The notes below the pieces were generated by a model. That model saw nothing but the letters and a program-made list of their open reading frames with translations, was not told the origin of the DNA and made no database searches. Below are positions 1-9,094 of a stretch of DNA of 64,000 nucleotides, piece by piece. How positions within the stretch are numbered: position 1 is the first letter of the stretch; the number at the start of each line of letters is the position of its first letter. Location of the stretch: contig NZ_CP026681.1 of NCBI RefSeq assembly GCF_002949735.1, positions 6,138,501 through 6,202,500 of the forward strand, written 5' to 3'. The DNA comes from Nostoc sp. 'Peltigera membranacea cyanobiont' N6 (GTDB taxonomy: Bacteria > Cyanobacteriota > Cyanobacteriia > Cyanobacteriales > Nostocaceae). A program made the position numbers and the translations under genes.

Positions 1-797
1 AGCTTTTTTAATCTTTCCGCCCCAGTGCGGATACTAGCAAGCGATCGCGACAAATCTTGTTCTAAAAAATCAAATTCAATATCTTCTTTAACCTGATTAA
101 TTACCTGGGAAGTTGATGGTAACTCTTTTTCATAAGCTGCTATTAGCTTGAGTAAATCTTGACTGTAGTTTGAAACATAAGTTATGTTACCCCAAATAAA
201 ACCCACTGGGTCTAAAATTTCGTGCGCTACGCCGTCTACCAAACGTCCCAAATTTGCCATTTTATCATTTTGGATCATTTGGGCTTGGCTGCGTTCATAC
301 CGCACCAGATTGTCCATTCCTCGAATTTGCCAAGAAATAATATTCAATTCTTGGACATCTAACAATCTATAAGCACCAGATTCTGTTTCTACTACAATTG
401 GTTCGGCTAATAATTCAGGCGATCGCTTTAAACTAAGTTGCATCGCAGTTGAAATCGCTGTTGTATCAGCAAGCAGCAACATCGGTATCCGCGCATAGCT
501 GTAGAGAACGCCTAATGGTTGCTGGACAAATAACTCTTGTCCGAATGGGCGAATCAAAAATTCCAGCAGTCGCCGCCGCGAAATCATCCCAATGAACTTT
601 CCCTGTTCTACCAAAATTATTCCTGGTAGTAGGGGGTATTTTTCTAAAAAACTAGCCACTTCCATGCCAGTGTGATTGATTTCCACTGGGAAGTTATACA
701 TTGGTAGTTCTTGGAGGGTTGAATCTAAATCGAGTTCGCGATCGCTACCAAGAGACAAAAATGGCGGTGAGATTTGGCTACTGAATTCTTCTGACAC
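1..797 (-). CDS. Sensor histidine kinase, 5' part only (runs off left edge)
   Basis: Reading the minus strand from a GTG at 797 gives an open frame to the window edge, so only about 265 N-terminal residues are present. A GGGTG stretch lies a few bases before the GTG, and the frame closes with TAA about 15 bases upstream. Residues about 55-85 resemble half of a CBS module (ILVEQGKFIGMISRRRLLEF). Residues about 178-200 are a HisKA dimerisation/phosphoacceptor helix with the H-box GVAHEILDPVGFI, His about 192. No transmembrane segment is visible, so it is probably a soluble sensor kinase that autophosphorylates on that His. The ATPase domain and any receiver lie outside the window. The ligand of the CBS-like region is unknown. 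Confidence 0.72.
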   Translation of the reverse strand, partial: MSEEFSSQISPPFLSLGSDRELDLDSTLQELPMYNFPVEINHTGMEVASFLEKYPLLPGIILVEQGKFIGMISRRRLLEFLIRPFGQELFVQQPLGVLYSYARIPMLLLADTTAISTAMQLSLKRSPELLAEPIVVETESGAYRLLDVQELNIISWQIRGMDNLVRYERSQAQMIQNDKMANLGRLVDGVAHEILDPVGFIWGNITYVSNYSQDLLKLIAAYEKELPSTSQVINQVKEDIEFDFLEQDLSRSLASIRTGAERLKK

Positions 798-1008
798 TAG
801 ACACCCTGATTTTTACAAAGAATTGGGTAAACAATAAGTTAATATTTTACATTCTGCCACCCTGGAAATCTGGTTTCGGTTTAAGTATCTAATAAAACTA
901 GTGGTCTGTCAGGGTGAAAATCGTTTGCAAGTAATTGGCGTGCGATTTATAAACTGGCGCAAGCTAAACTTAAAAATAACCTTTACTAAAGAGTGCAAAG
1001 GTAGCGTT

Positions 1009-1773
1009 ATGACCTCTGTAAGCAATCCACCCAGCGCCCTCACTCCTTTCCCCGATCATACCCAGCTTCCTGACTCTGACGGCACATTTGTGAAAAATTG
1101 GCAAGAGCATCCCCAAAGTCTTCTACTAACTGACTCTATTACACCCCTCCTCAAGCAATTAAATCCTGAAGATCAATATTGTATTGGCCAGGATTTAGGC
1201 ATTTACTGGCGGTTGACCGATCCCCCTGAAAAAGGCGCAGAAGCACCAGATTGGTTTTATGCACCAAACGTACCGTTTTTGCTGAATGGGCAAACGCGAC
1301 GTTCTTATGTATTGTGGCAAGAGTCTATTGCCCCGTTGATTGTCTTAGAATTTGTCTCTGGGGACGGTAGTGAAGAACGAGATAAAACTCCTTGGAAGGG
1401 TAAATTTTGGGTTTATGAGCAGGTGATTCGTCCTCCCTTCTACGGCATTTATGAAGTGAATAAAGCCAGTATAGAAGTTTATCATCTGATTGAAGGACAG
1501 TATCAGATTTTACTAGCAAATGAACGAGGACATTATCCCATCGTTCCTTTGGGTGTCGAATTAGGCTTATGGCAGGGAGTTTATCAGCATGTGGAATTAC
1601 CCTGGCTGCGTTGGTGGGATTTACAAGGTAATTTGTTGTTGAGTGGCGATGAAAGAGCCGAACAAGAATCCCAAAGGGCTGAACAGGAACGCCAAAGGGC
1701 TGAACAAGAACGCCAAAGAGCCGATCGCTTAACTGCCCAACTGCGATCGCTCGGCATTGAACCAGAAGTCTGA
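1009..1773 (+). CDS. Uma2-family (DUF820) putative endonuclease with C-terminal coiled coil
   Basis: A 254-residue protein. The frame is open from 901, but ATG 1009 follows an AAAGG ribosome-binding stretch and starts a normal-looking N-terminus. The core (VLEFVSGDGSEERDKTPWKGKF, then YGIYEVN) is the Uma2/DUF820 restriction-endonuclease-like fold, a family hugely expanded in filamentous cyanobacteria and often found near mobile DNA. The tail after about residue 210 is a heptad-like run of RAEQERQ units that should form a coiled coil, common in this subgroup. The biological role of the family is not settled; nuclease activity is inferred from fold only. It has no obvious operon partner. Confidence 0.8.
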   Translation: MTSVSNPPSALTPFPDHTQLPDSDGTFVKNWQEHPQSLLLTDSITPLLKQLNPEDQYCIGQDLGIYWRLTDPPEKGAEAPDWFYAPNVPFLLNGQTRRSYVLWQESIAPLIVLEFVSGDGSEERDKTPWKGKFWVYEQVIRPPFYGIYEVNKASIEVYHLIEGQYQILLANERGHYPIVPLGVELGLWQGVYQHVELPWLRWWDLQGNLLLSGDERAEQESQRAEQERQRAEQERQRADRLTAQLRSLGIEPEV

Positions 1774-1874
1774 TATCTGACTACGAATTACGAATTAAAA
1801 AGGGCTGGTGTAAAAGAGTCATCTATGGCTTAATTTGTTTAGATACAAATTTTACAGCTATCAGGGTAATCGCG

Positions 1875-3017
1875 ATGACAAATAGACCTCCTTCCGAACC
1901 GGAGTCATCCCAAAGAACTACTCTTGGCTTTGATGAGTTTATAGCCATTCTGGTTGCCTTCACCGCTATCGGAGCGATTCTTTTTTGGTCATTGTCCCGT
2001 AGAGATTCTAGCTGGAACTTCAACGGGCTGCTGTCGGCTTCTTCCACTCCATCGCCTAGCGTTCAACCAAATCCACTATTGCCTTCTCCTGCTACCAAGG
2101 TAAAACCTTATGTAGTCCCCAATAACATTTTGCCCTATTCTGCACCGGAGGCTGTTGTTGAACCCACTACACCTTCATTACCAACGAACAGCCCCGCCCC
2201 TTACCGCGCAGTGTTACCATCTGTTCTGGTAATCCCGACTCAACCTCCACAACTACAGACACCTGTATCCCCTTCAGCAGGACTTGAGCCATCAATTACA
2301 TCATCAGCATTGCCTTTAGTAACTCCGGCAAAACAAAAATCTATTATTCCACCGCCAATTGCATTTAACGATGTGCCGACTAACTTTTGGGGTCGGCGTT
2401 TTATAGACGTTCTTTCTTCTCGTAGTATTCTCAAGGGGTTTCCTGATTATTCTTTTAGACCAAATCAGCCTGTAAACCGTGCTGAATTTGCTGCTATAGT
2501 GCAAAAAGCTTTTGACCAAGAACCATCTAAGACTGCGATCGCATTTCAAGATGTACCAGCAAAATTCTGGGCAACTCCAGCAATTGACAGAGCCATCAGT
2601 GGCGGATTTCTCACAGGCTACCCGAAAAAAACCTTCAAACCACAAGAAAATATTTCACGAGTGCAAGTTTTGGTTGCCCTTGTTAGTGGGTTAAATTTGA
2701 AAGCGCCCACTTCCCCAAATCAGATTTTAAGTGTCTATAAAGATGCTAAAGATATTCCACCTTATGCTGTTAGCAAAATAGCTGCTGCTACAACCAATGG
2801 TTTGGTAGTTAATTATCCAAATCCACAAATTCTTGCTCCCAACAAAGTAGCTAGTAGGGCTGAAGTAGCCGCGATGATTCATCAAGCTTTAGTAAAACGG
2901 GGCAAACTAGAGGCAATTTCATCTCCAAGTATAGTGCGATTGCCCAGCGAGCGTCCTCCAGAAATTTCGCGCACTCCAAAGGTTAAATTATCTCCAGGAG
3001 GCTCACCTCAACGATAA
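1875..3017 (+). CDS. SLH-domain membrane-anchored protein
   Basis: 380 residues. An N-terminal hydrophobic segment at about residues 20-40 (FIAILVAFTAIGAILFWSL) acts as an anchor or uncleaved signal. A proline/serine/threonine-rich linker follows (about 50-160), then three S-layer-homology repeats: FNDVPTNFWGRRFIDVL..., FQDVPAKFWATPAIDRA... and a more divergent YKDAKDIPPYAVSKIA... ending near residue 350. SLH domains bind pyruvylated secondary cell-wall polymers or the peptidoglycan/outer-membrane interface. In cyanobacteria they occur in porins and in small envelope proteins like this one. There is no OprB barrel after the SLH repeats, so it is not a porin. The stop is followed directly by a TAATTTGTAATTTGTAATGACGC-type repeat. 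Confidence 0.82.
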   Translation: MTNRPPSEPESSQRTTLGFDEFIAILVAFTAIGAILFWSLSRRDSSWNFNGLLSASSTPSPSVQPNPLLPSPATKVKPYVVPNNILPYSAPEAVVEPTTPSLPTNSPAPYRAVLPSVLVIPTQPPQLQTPVSPSAGLEPSITSSALPLVTPAKQKSIIPPPIAFNDVPTNFWGRRFIDVLSSRSILKGFPDYSFRPNQPVNRAEFAAIVQKAFDQEPSKTAIAFQDVPAKFWATPAIDRAISGGFLTGYPKKTFKPQENISRVQVLVALVSGLNLKAPTSPNQILSVYKDAKDIPPYAVSKIAAATTNGLVVNYPNPQILAPNKVASRAEVAAMIHQALVKRGKLEAISSPSIVRLPSERPPEISRTPKVKLSPGGSPQR

Positions 3018-3245
3018 TTTGTAATTTGTAATGACGCTCTCTACGAGACGCTCTTGCTAGCTTGCTTCTTTGTAGGAGTATGCCGACTCTCTTTCTCGTG
3101 TCGCTAACGTAATTCGTAATTCGTAATTCAACTAAGAATCACAGTAAGCTACCTCTAGGGATAGTAGGTTATGGATCAGGCTAAAATCCCCATCCATAAA
3201 TTGCGAATTACGAATTGTTAATCAACTTTGTACGGAATTTTAACA
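3018..3245. repeat. Dispersed palindromic/TAATTCGTAATT repeats downstream of SLH gene
   Basis: The spacer after the SLH gene holds several copies of the short unit TAATTCGTAATT (for example near 3109-3129 and, inverted, near 3201-3217) together with GCTAACGTAATTCG segments. The same units recur near 1781, 6450, 17882, 21611 and 40996, so this is a dispersed cyanobacterial repeat family. No gene is seen here. Confidence 0.6.
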
Positions 3246-3280
3246 GAAAGATGAACGCCGATTTCCGGCGTTCATCTTTC
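3246..3280. terminator. Bidirectional hairpin terminator, 15-bp perfect stem
   Basis: GAAAGATGAACGCCG (3246-3260) is followed by the loop ATTTC and its exact reverse complement (3266-3280). It lies between two genes that converge on it, the SLH gene on plus and the CAAD gene on minus, and has short T-rich flanks, so it probably ends transcription from both sides. Confidence 0.75.
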
Positions 3281-3352
3281 TATGATTTGGAATTAGAGCG
3301 TACTCTTACACAGGAGTATGTCTCATAGAGAAAGAGAAGCGATAATTAGATA

Positions 3353-3790
3353 TTAAGCTTCTGGAATTTGTTTACCAACCACTTGTGATTTAAGAGTGGT
3401 GATTTCACTAGTTAACTCTTTCCTGGTTGAGGCTTTGAGTAAATAACGGTAAACAAACCAGGCAGAGTAACCAATACCAATCAACTCAAAAGTAGGCGCT
3501 ACTAAGGGAATATCATTCAAAGCATCTAATATTGCCAAGAGGACTTTAACTCCAACAATTGATCCCACAATTAAACCAACTGTTACCAGCGGTTGCTTAT
3601 ATTGATTAAAGAAGCTTCCGAGATAGTCTGGCAATGTTGCTAAAAAGGTAGAAATTTGCTCCCCGTATTTTAGCCATTCATCTTGAGACTGTGCGGGAGG
3701 CTGAAGTTTGGTGATGGTTCCCGTTTGGGTGTTGATCTCTGCCACTGTAGTCTCTTTGGATGCGGTTTCGGTAAATTCTGGTTCTGGCAT
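3353..3790 (-). CDS. CAAD-domain thylakoid membrane protein
   Basis: 145 residues from ATG 3790. The frame opens four codons earlier, but a GGGAG ribosome-binding site sits just before the second ATG, which favours that start. After a polar N-terminal third come two hydrophobic helices (PLVTVGLIVGSIVGVKVLLAI and FELIGIGYSAWFVYRYLL) separated by an amphipathic stretch, then a basic/polar tail with STRKELTSEITTLK. This is the CAAD domain, which is appended to some cyanobacterial aminoacyl-tRNA synthetases and is homologous to plant CURT1. Known relatives are thylakoid membrane proteins that affect membrane curvature. Here it stands alone without a synthetase. Confidence 0.85.
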   Translation of the reverse strand: MPEPEFTETASKETTVAEINTQTGTITKLQPPAQSQDEWLKYGEQISTFLATLPDYLGSFFNQYKQPLVTVGLIVGSIVGVKVLLAILDALNDIPLVAPTFELIGIGYSAWFVYRYLLKASTRKELTSEITTLKSQVVGKQIPEA

Positions 3791-4717
3791 TTTCACTCCC
3801 ATTAATTTGACAGTTGAGTTTTTCTAATCTGGATAATTACAACCAAAAGGCTGTTGATTAGGTAATGCACAAGTGCATCAGTACAATTGGGTAAAGGGCA
3901 CAAAAGGGTTTTAGTGTCCTATAACTATAATTGCCGCCTAATATCTACTGCATCAACTACAAGGTAGACAGTCAGTAGGAGAATAGAATTCAGAAGGCAG
4001 CAGGATGTATTATAATCGGACTTCTGAGTTCTTTTCTGAATCAACTGGAATCCTCTGGTTGTGATTATCCCATTCCGTGTCATTTACTCATAATCGTACT
4101 AAATCTAAGTACAAATCAGGCAAAAATCAGCCCACCTCTCATTTATATAAGCCTAAAAGCCGATTTTAGCCAATATTAAAGCTATCTTAAGCCGGGTTCG
4201 TCAATTAACGCATTCGGATTGATATTAATCCGTAATAAAAATTTTTGTGTGTTTGCATATACTAGACTTTAAACCTATTTTGTGATAAGCATACCTGGGG
4301 ATTAGAGATGAGGGAGAAATAACCAATGCCCCATGCCCCATTATCAAACCTTTTGTTTTTTTCCTGATTGTATTAATTTTATTAGGAAGCAGTAAGGTAG
4401 ACTAGTGGCGTAGCTGATGGTAAAAACTTCTTGCCATCAACTGTATATCAAGGAAAGTATTGTGGTAAATAGAAGACAGTCTGAGGCAGGTCTTTAGTGT
4501 AGGAAATTATTCGTTGCTTCTGAAACAAGTGAATTCTGCTGGCAGACAGTAATTATACTTAGCACTAATGCTATCAAAACAACTCATAGTATATGAGGTT
4601 ATGCTAATTATCTAATAAGCAATAATTTTCTATTGCTCAAAAGAAAGATAATGTAAATGTTAATCACCAATTAAACTGATTTGGTAATTTTTGCGGGAAG
4701 GCAAGGAGGTTTGGGAA
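3791..4717. other. Long intergenic region, no gene seen
   Basis: About 930 bases between two divergently transcribed genes, AT-rich with stops in all frames. It holds an imperfect inverted repeat, AGAATTCAGAAG (3985-3996) against CTTCTGAGTTCT (4021-4032), with a TATAAT hexamer at 4011-4016 between the arms. This could be an operator/promoter or a small RNA hairpin. Nothing else is supported. Confidence 0.4.
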
Positions 4718-6442
4718 ATGCCAACTCAAAAGCCAACCCCTATCGACAGCAGTTCAGAAAGCAAAAAAGTGTCAGCCGAAGAGCCATCGACAGACGAACT
4801 ACCGACTATAGAATTTCCCTCACGAGGGAAGCTAAAAGCCAGTTCTTGGCGTATCCATCAAAAAATTGGTTATGGGTACTTTGTAGCTATTGGAATTGGC
4901 TTTTTTGGTTCACTAACTGGGTTAGTGATTGCCAACTACTACCGGGGAAGGGAAGTGAGGCAATTCAATCAAGCTTACGAACAAGGACAACTACTGAGTA
5001 ATTATAAAGATGCAGTAGTCGGGGCACAATTACATAGCTCTAATCTAGTTGCTGTACTAGAAAATTCACAACAACTACAAAGCAAAAAAGCCGATTTTCT
5101 GAAGAATGTCGAAAAAGCCCAACAATTAGAGTCAAAAATTTCTGGATTTATCGACAGTAAACCTAAAAGACTAGCAGCAACAAGTTCGACTTTACAGACG
5201 CTATTGCTGGATTACAAGAATAATTTAAAAGCTTACGTTGACCAAATTGATATCGTTTTAAAGAAAATTGACTCTCAAAAAGTGCAGTCTCAGCAGATTT
5301 CTTCTGCCCGATCGCAGTTATTGATAATTATGCGTGGTGAAACAGCCATGCGGCTAGATCAGCTTTCAGAAAGCTTGGCTAACATCCTGCAAACTGCCGA
5401 AATTCAAGAGCAAGAAAGGCAAAAAGCAGTTGAGGAGGCAAAAGTAGTTGAGCGGTTCATCGTGATTTTGAGTATGCTGGTTTCGGTGGCGATCGCAGCT
5501 ATTGTAGCTTGGCGTACCAGTCGAGCGATCGCAGAACCAGTGATCATCGTCACCCAAGTAGCTGAACAAGTTGCAAGGAAACATAATTTTGATTTGCGAG
5601 CGCCCGTCACCACTGAAGATGAAATTGGCCTACTCGCCAAATCTCTAAATCGTCTAATTGAGCGAGTATCTGAGCGAACCAAAGAACTACAACAAGCTAA
5701 AGAACTAGCCGAAGCTGCTAGCAAGGCAAAAAGCGTATTTTTGGCCAATGTCAGCCACGAATTACGCACACCACTAAATGCTGTTATTGGCTTAAGCCAA
5801 CTACTAGAAGACGACGCTACCGATCTTGGTTTATCGGCAGACTTTATTACAGATTTAGAAACAATTAACGCTGCTGGTAAGCATTTACTGCACTTGATTA
5901 ACGAAATTCTCGACTTGTCAAAAATTGAAGCCGGGAAAATGACCCTCTATCCAGAGACATTCGAGATTGCAAATCTGATTCATAACGTAGTCCTCACAGT
6001 CAAACCAGCTATAGAAAAAAATGCCAATGTTTTAGAAGTGCATTTTGATGAGCAACTTGGCACCATGTATGCCGATCAAACTAGGATGCGCCAAGTGTTG
6101 TTAAACTTGTTGAGCAACGCCAGTAAGTTCACTACAAACGGCAAGGTAATGCTGACAATCAACAGAGAAAAGGATGAAGTCCGCCTGGATGCTCCTTTGG
6201 GGATGATTACTTTTACCGTTACCGATACAGGTATAGGGATGTCTAACCATCAACAGCAGCAATTATTTCAACCTTTTACACAAGGGGATACTTCGACTAC
6301 GAAAAAGTATGGAGGTACGGGACTGGGGTTAGCAATTAGCCGCCACTTTTGCCAGATGATGGGTGGTGAGATTATTGTCAAAAGTCAGCCGGGAATTGGC
6401 TCTACTTTCACTATTCGTCTGCCAATGACTGTGCAGGATTAA
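4718..6442 (+). CDS. Membrane sensor histidine kinase (HAMP-HisKA-HATPase)
   Basis: 574 residues from ATG 4718, chosen because AGGAGG (4704-4709) lies at ideal spacing. The frame itself opens at 4691. Order: cytoplasmic polar N-terminus, TM1 about 50-74, an extracytoplasmic helical sensor region of about 170 residues rich in Gln/Leu/Lys, TM2 about 245-265, HAMP about 270-320 (ending EIGLLAKSLNRLIERV), HisKA with FLANVSHELRTPLNAVIG (phospho-His about 347), then HATPase with LLNLLSNASKF, DTGIGM and GTGLGLAI boxes. It ends after the ATPase, so it is not a hybrid kinase. No response regulator is adjacent, so its partner and stimulus are unknown. All catalytic boxes are intact. Confidence 0.9.
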   Translation: MPTQKPTPIDSSSESKKVSAEEPSTDELPTIEFPSRGKLKASSWRIHQKIGYGYFVAIGIGFFGSLTGLVIANYYRGREVRQFNQAYEQGQLLSNYKDAVVGAQLHSSNLVAVLENSQQLQSKKADFLKNVEKAQQLESKISGFIDSKPKRLAATSSTLQTLLLDYKNNLKAYVDQIDIVLKKIDSQKVQSQQISSARSQLLIIMRGETAMRLDQLSESLANILQTAEIQEQERQKAVEEAKVVERFIVILSMLVSVAIAAIVAWRTSRAIAEPVIIVTQVAEQVARKHNFDLRAPVTTEDEIGLLAKSLNRLIERVSERTKELQQAKELAEAASKAKSVFLANVSHELRTPLNAVIGLSQLLEDDATDLGLSADFITDLETINAAGKHLLHLINEILDLSKIEAGKMTLYPETFEIANLIHNVVLTVKPAIEKNANVLEVHFDEQLGTMYADQTRMRQVLLNLLSNASKFTTNGKVMLTINREKDEVRLDAPLGMITFTVTDTGIGMSNHQQQQLFQPFTQGDTSTTKKYGGTGLGLAISRHFCQMMGGEIIVKSQPGIGSTFTIRLPMTVQD

Positions 6443-6453
6443 ATATAATTCGT

Positions 6454-6520
6454 AATTCGTAATGACGCTTGCGGACTTGCTAATGCTACGCTAAGGTAAT
6501 TCCTAGCGTCATTACGAATT
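6454..6520. repeat. 67-bp palindromic element with perfect 16-bp terminal inverted repeats
   Basis: AATTCGTAATGACGCT (6454-6469) is matched exactly in inverted orientation at 6505-6520. The interior contains GCTACGCTAAGGTAATTCC, related to the other TAATTCGTAATT repeats in this window. It sits between the converging kinase and carbonic anhydrase genes and could also serve as a transcription terminator. Confidence 0.7.
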
Positions 6521-6624
6521 GTTTAATGGGCATTTGGTAGAACAGTTCCGTTAGCGGATAGCTAAGGTTTAGACCGTTCTAAGTTAAAGAGGTGAGATTC
6601 CTCACTCAGAACTCAAATATCAAA

Positions 6625-7338
6625 TCAAGCAATTATACTTATTTCTCCTGTATCTAAATCGTAACGACCCCCGACAATTTTTAATTTGCCCGATCGCACC
6701 TGCTCAGTTAAAAGCTTTGATTTCTGCAACCGTTCAATTTGATATTTTACATTTGCCACCACAGCATTCTCAACTGCATCACCTGGCTGATCCTTGACCT
6801 TTTTCAGGGCTGGCTTAATTGCCTTTACAAAAGTACTAATATCACCAAGTAACGATTCCTTTTGGACAGCTGCGGTTACTGCCCCACAACGCTCATGTCC
6901 CATCACCATCAGCAGTGGAGAACCTAACAAGACAACGGCATATTCAATACTGCCGATCGCTTCATGCGTGGCAATATTTCCGGCAATCCGAACATCAAAG
7001 ATGTCTCCGATGCCTTGATCGAAAACAATTTCTGCGGGGACTCGTGAATCAGCACAACTAAGAATAGTTGCAAATGGATGTTGAGCTTGAGCAACTTCCT
7101 TCAACCGCAGCGCAGATTGATCGGGGTATTGGGGGTGATGCTGAATAAATCGCTGATTTCCCTCCATCAGCTTTTGCAGTGCGGCATCGGGAGTAAGCGA
7201 TTCAGGGGAAGTTGAGGGTATTTCGGCAGCTTTGGCCTGTTTAACCTGCCAGAGGAAATCGCTGGTAGTTACTGCCATTCCAAATGCCCCGGTGATTCCC
7301 AATTTCAAAAAGTCACGACGTTCCATGAAATGCTTCAT
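6625..7338 (-). CDS. Beta-class carbonic anhydrase with Tat signal peptide
   Basis: 237 residues. The N-terminus MERRDFLKLGITGAFGMAV is a twin-arginine signal with likely cleavage after QAKAAE (about residue 38), so the enzyme should be exported folded to the periplasm or thylakoid lumen. Zinc ligands and the Asp/Arg dyad are visible: C95-A-D97-S-R99 and H148-E-R-C151 (GHERCG). It interconverts CO2 and bicarbonate. It starts 15 bp after sbtB and is the third gene of an sbtA-sbtB-CA operon, which suggests it feeds bicarbonate to, or recaptures CO2 leaking near, the SbtA transporter. Met5 (7326) is an equally possible start because it places RR at the extreme N-terminus. It is much shorter than carboxysomal CcaA. 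Confidence 0.9.
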   Translation of the reverse strand: MKHFMERRDFLKLGITGAFGMAVTTSDFLWQVKQAKAAEIPSTSPESLTPDAALQKLMEGNQRFIQHHPQYPDQSALRLKEVAQAQHPFATILSCADSRVPAEIVFDQGIGDIFDVRIAGNIATHEAIGSIEYAVVLLGSPLLMVMGHERCGAVTAAVQKESLLGDISTFVKAIKPALKKVKDQPGDAVENAVVANVKYQIERLQKSKLLTEQVRSGKLKIVGGRYDLDTGEISIIA

Positions 7339-7353
7339 CTGATTTATAATTTT

Positions 7354-7665
7354 TTACATTGAGGCAACACATCTGACAGAGCGAATTTCCATCACATCCG
7401 AAACGTAGCAAGTACCTCCGAACTTGTTGAGAAGTGGTTTGATATTTTCTACAACACGTTTGAGTTCTTCTGGCATACAAAACGCGAGGATGTAAACATT
7501 ATCAAGCATGGTCATGTCTAAATCTTCTGTCGTTCCTCGTAATCCTTTGCCAGCAACATTTCGGATTACGGCATGGTTATGTACACCCGACTTGTCTAAA
7601 CGATCTAAAATTTTAGCAAGCTCAAAGGAGTTGGCAATAATTTCTATCTTTTTAACTACGTGCAT
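7354..7665 (-). CDS. sbtB: SbtB, PII-like regulator of the bicarbonate transporter
   Basis: 103 residues from ATG 7665. The upstream extension of the frame overlaps sbtA and is ignored, and GGAGC in the last codons of sbtA provides the ribosome-binding site. The sequence (MHVVKKIEIIANSFELAKILD..., GKGLRG, VYILAFCMPEELKRVVENIKPLL, GGTCYVSDVMEI) is the SbtB branch of the PII superfamily. These are trimers that bind adenine nucleotides including cAMP and gate SbtA. The C-terminus reads RSVRCVASM and lacks the CGPxGC redox-loop motif known from Synechocystis SbtB, so redox control through a disulfide looks absent. Translational coupling to sbtA is likely. Confidence 0.9.
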   Translation of the reverse strand: MHVVKKIEIIANSFELAKILDRLDKSGVHNHAVIRNVAGKGLRGTTEDLDMTMLDNVYILAFCMPEELKRVVENIKPLLNKFGGTCYVSDVMEIRSVRCVASM

Positions 7666-7669
7666 ATTA

Positions 7670-8638
7670 TTAGCTCCAAAATAGGTTAATTCCGTAGAGA
7701 TATAACGGAATTCCCACAATAATATTGAACGGAAATGTCACCGCTAGAGCGGTAGAAACATACAGGCTGGGATTTGCTTCTGGAACAGTCATCCGCATAG
7801 CTGCGGGGACAGCAATGTAAGAAGCGCTGGCACACAATACAGCGAACAACAGCGAATCTCCGCGAGGCATACCGATCAATTTGGCGATCGCTAACCCAAT
7901 ACCTGCATTGAGTATTGGAATTAGTATGGCAAATAAAATCAGGAAAACTCCGGTTTTTTGCAAGTCTTTAATTCTTCTCGCAGCGACCAATCCCATGTCA
8001 AGTAAAAAGAAGGTGAGAACACCATAAAATAGCCCTTGAGTAAAGGGTTCTAATACTTTCCCACCGCGTTCTCCTGTCAAAACACCTATTAATAGACTAC
8101 CGACTAATAGAAAAACTGAACTATTAAGAAATGCTTCTTGCAAAACTTCCGGCCACGAAAACTCTCGCTTTCCATCGGCGGTGAATATATTCACCAAAAT
8201 TAGACCAACTATAATCGCTGGAGATTCCATCAGGGCAAGGGCTGCCACCATGTAACCATCAAAAGGAATGGCAAGCTCAGTCAAAAAAGCGCTAGCTGTA
8301 ATGAAGGTGACGGCACTGATAGAGCCGTAGGTTGCTGCGATCGCCGCCGCATCGTAAGTATCCAATTTCCACTTCAGGATAAAAAAGGTATAAATTGGCA
8401 CGACACAAGCCATCATCATTGCTGCCGCGAGTGTTAAAATTACTTCCTGAGTTACACCGCTTTTGATTAGTTCTACCCCTCCTTTAAAACCAATGGCAAA
8501 CAGCAGATACAACGAAAAGAGTTTGGGTATTGGTGCAGGAATTTCTAGATCGGACTTGACAAAAACAGCAGTCATGCCTAAAAAGAAAAACAGGATTGGC
8601 GGATTCAAAATATTGGATACAACTAAGCTCAGATCCAT
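7670..8638 (-). CDS. sbtA: SbtA, sodium-dependent bicarbonate transporter
   Basis: 322 residues from ATG 8638. AAGGAG lies eight bases upstream; the in-frame GTG at 8644 is too close to that site. The protein is almost entirely hydrophobic with about ten transmembrane helices, starting LSLVVSNILNPPILFFFLG and containing FAIGFKGGVELI and MESPAIIVGL, the SbtA family pattern. It imports bicarbonate with Na+ across the plasma membrane for the carbon-concentrating mechanism. It is followed immediately by sbtB (the stop codon of sbtA lies 4 bp before the sbtB ATG) and by a carbonic anhydrase. In other cyanobacteria this operon is induced by low CO2, but no CcmR/CmpR site was identified by eye. Confidence 0.93.
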   Translation of the reverse strand: MDLSLVVSNILNPPILFFFLGMTAVFVKSDLEIPAPIPKLFSLYLLFAIGFKGGVELIKSGVTQEVILTLAAAMMMACVVPIYTFFILKWKLDTYDAAAIAATYGSISAVTFITASAFLTELAIPFDGYMVAALALMESPAIIVGLILVNIFTADGKREFSWPEVLQEAFLNSSVFLLVGSLLIGVLTGERGGKVLEPFTQGLFYGVLTFFLLDMGLVAARRIKDLQKTGVFLILFAILIPILNAGIGLAIAKLIGMPRGDSLLFAVLCASASYIAVPAAMRMTVPEANPSLYVSTALAVTFPFNIIVGIPLYLYGINLFWS

Positions 8639-9094
8639 ATCCACCTCTCCTTGTATTGGTTAAACCTGAAATTAAAGAAATTTTTCATCTTTAAAATTTA
8701 ACGTGTTGAATCGTCATGTATTGTGTATCGCTACCCCATGTCAATTGGGTACTCAAGGAGTGAATCGTCCTATTGGTGACAATACTTATTGTTTAGGTAT
8801 TAAGTTGGGCTAAGAACAGAAAAAGTGAGGGCTTGCCCAACATTTTTTGATGTTAGATTCCCCGTCGCTGATCTTACGACAAAAAGTGTAGGGAGAACTC
8901 GCAATCAACCTATTTAGCGTATAAAAAATTAACGTATTGTAGAGGCAATTTATGAATTGCCTTGACACAAATTATATAGTTTTGAAAATTTTTGGCGTAA
9001 ATCCTGTAAATATAATGCTCGCTCAAATTGCGCTCGATTAGCAGTAATCTAGGCTTAATCGTCAGGACAGCGTAAAATTTTCAGGAATACAACC
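8639..9094. other. Divergent intergenic region upstream of sbtA
   Basis: About 455 bases, AT-rich, carrying the promoters for sbtA (minus) and the GST gene (plus). GTAGAGGCAATTTATGAATTGCC at about 8939-8961 is a small inverted repeat that resembles the left half of the 54-bp repeat found at 41284 and 58766. No regulator site is firmly recognised. Confidence 0.4.
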
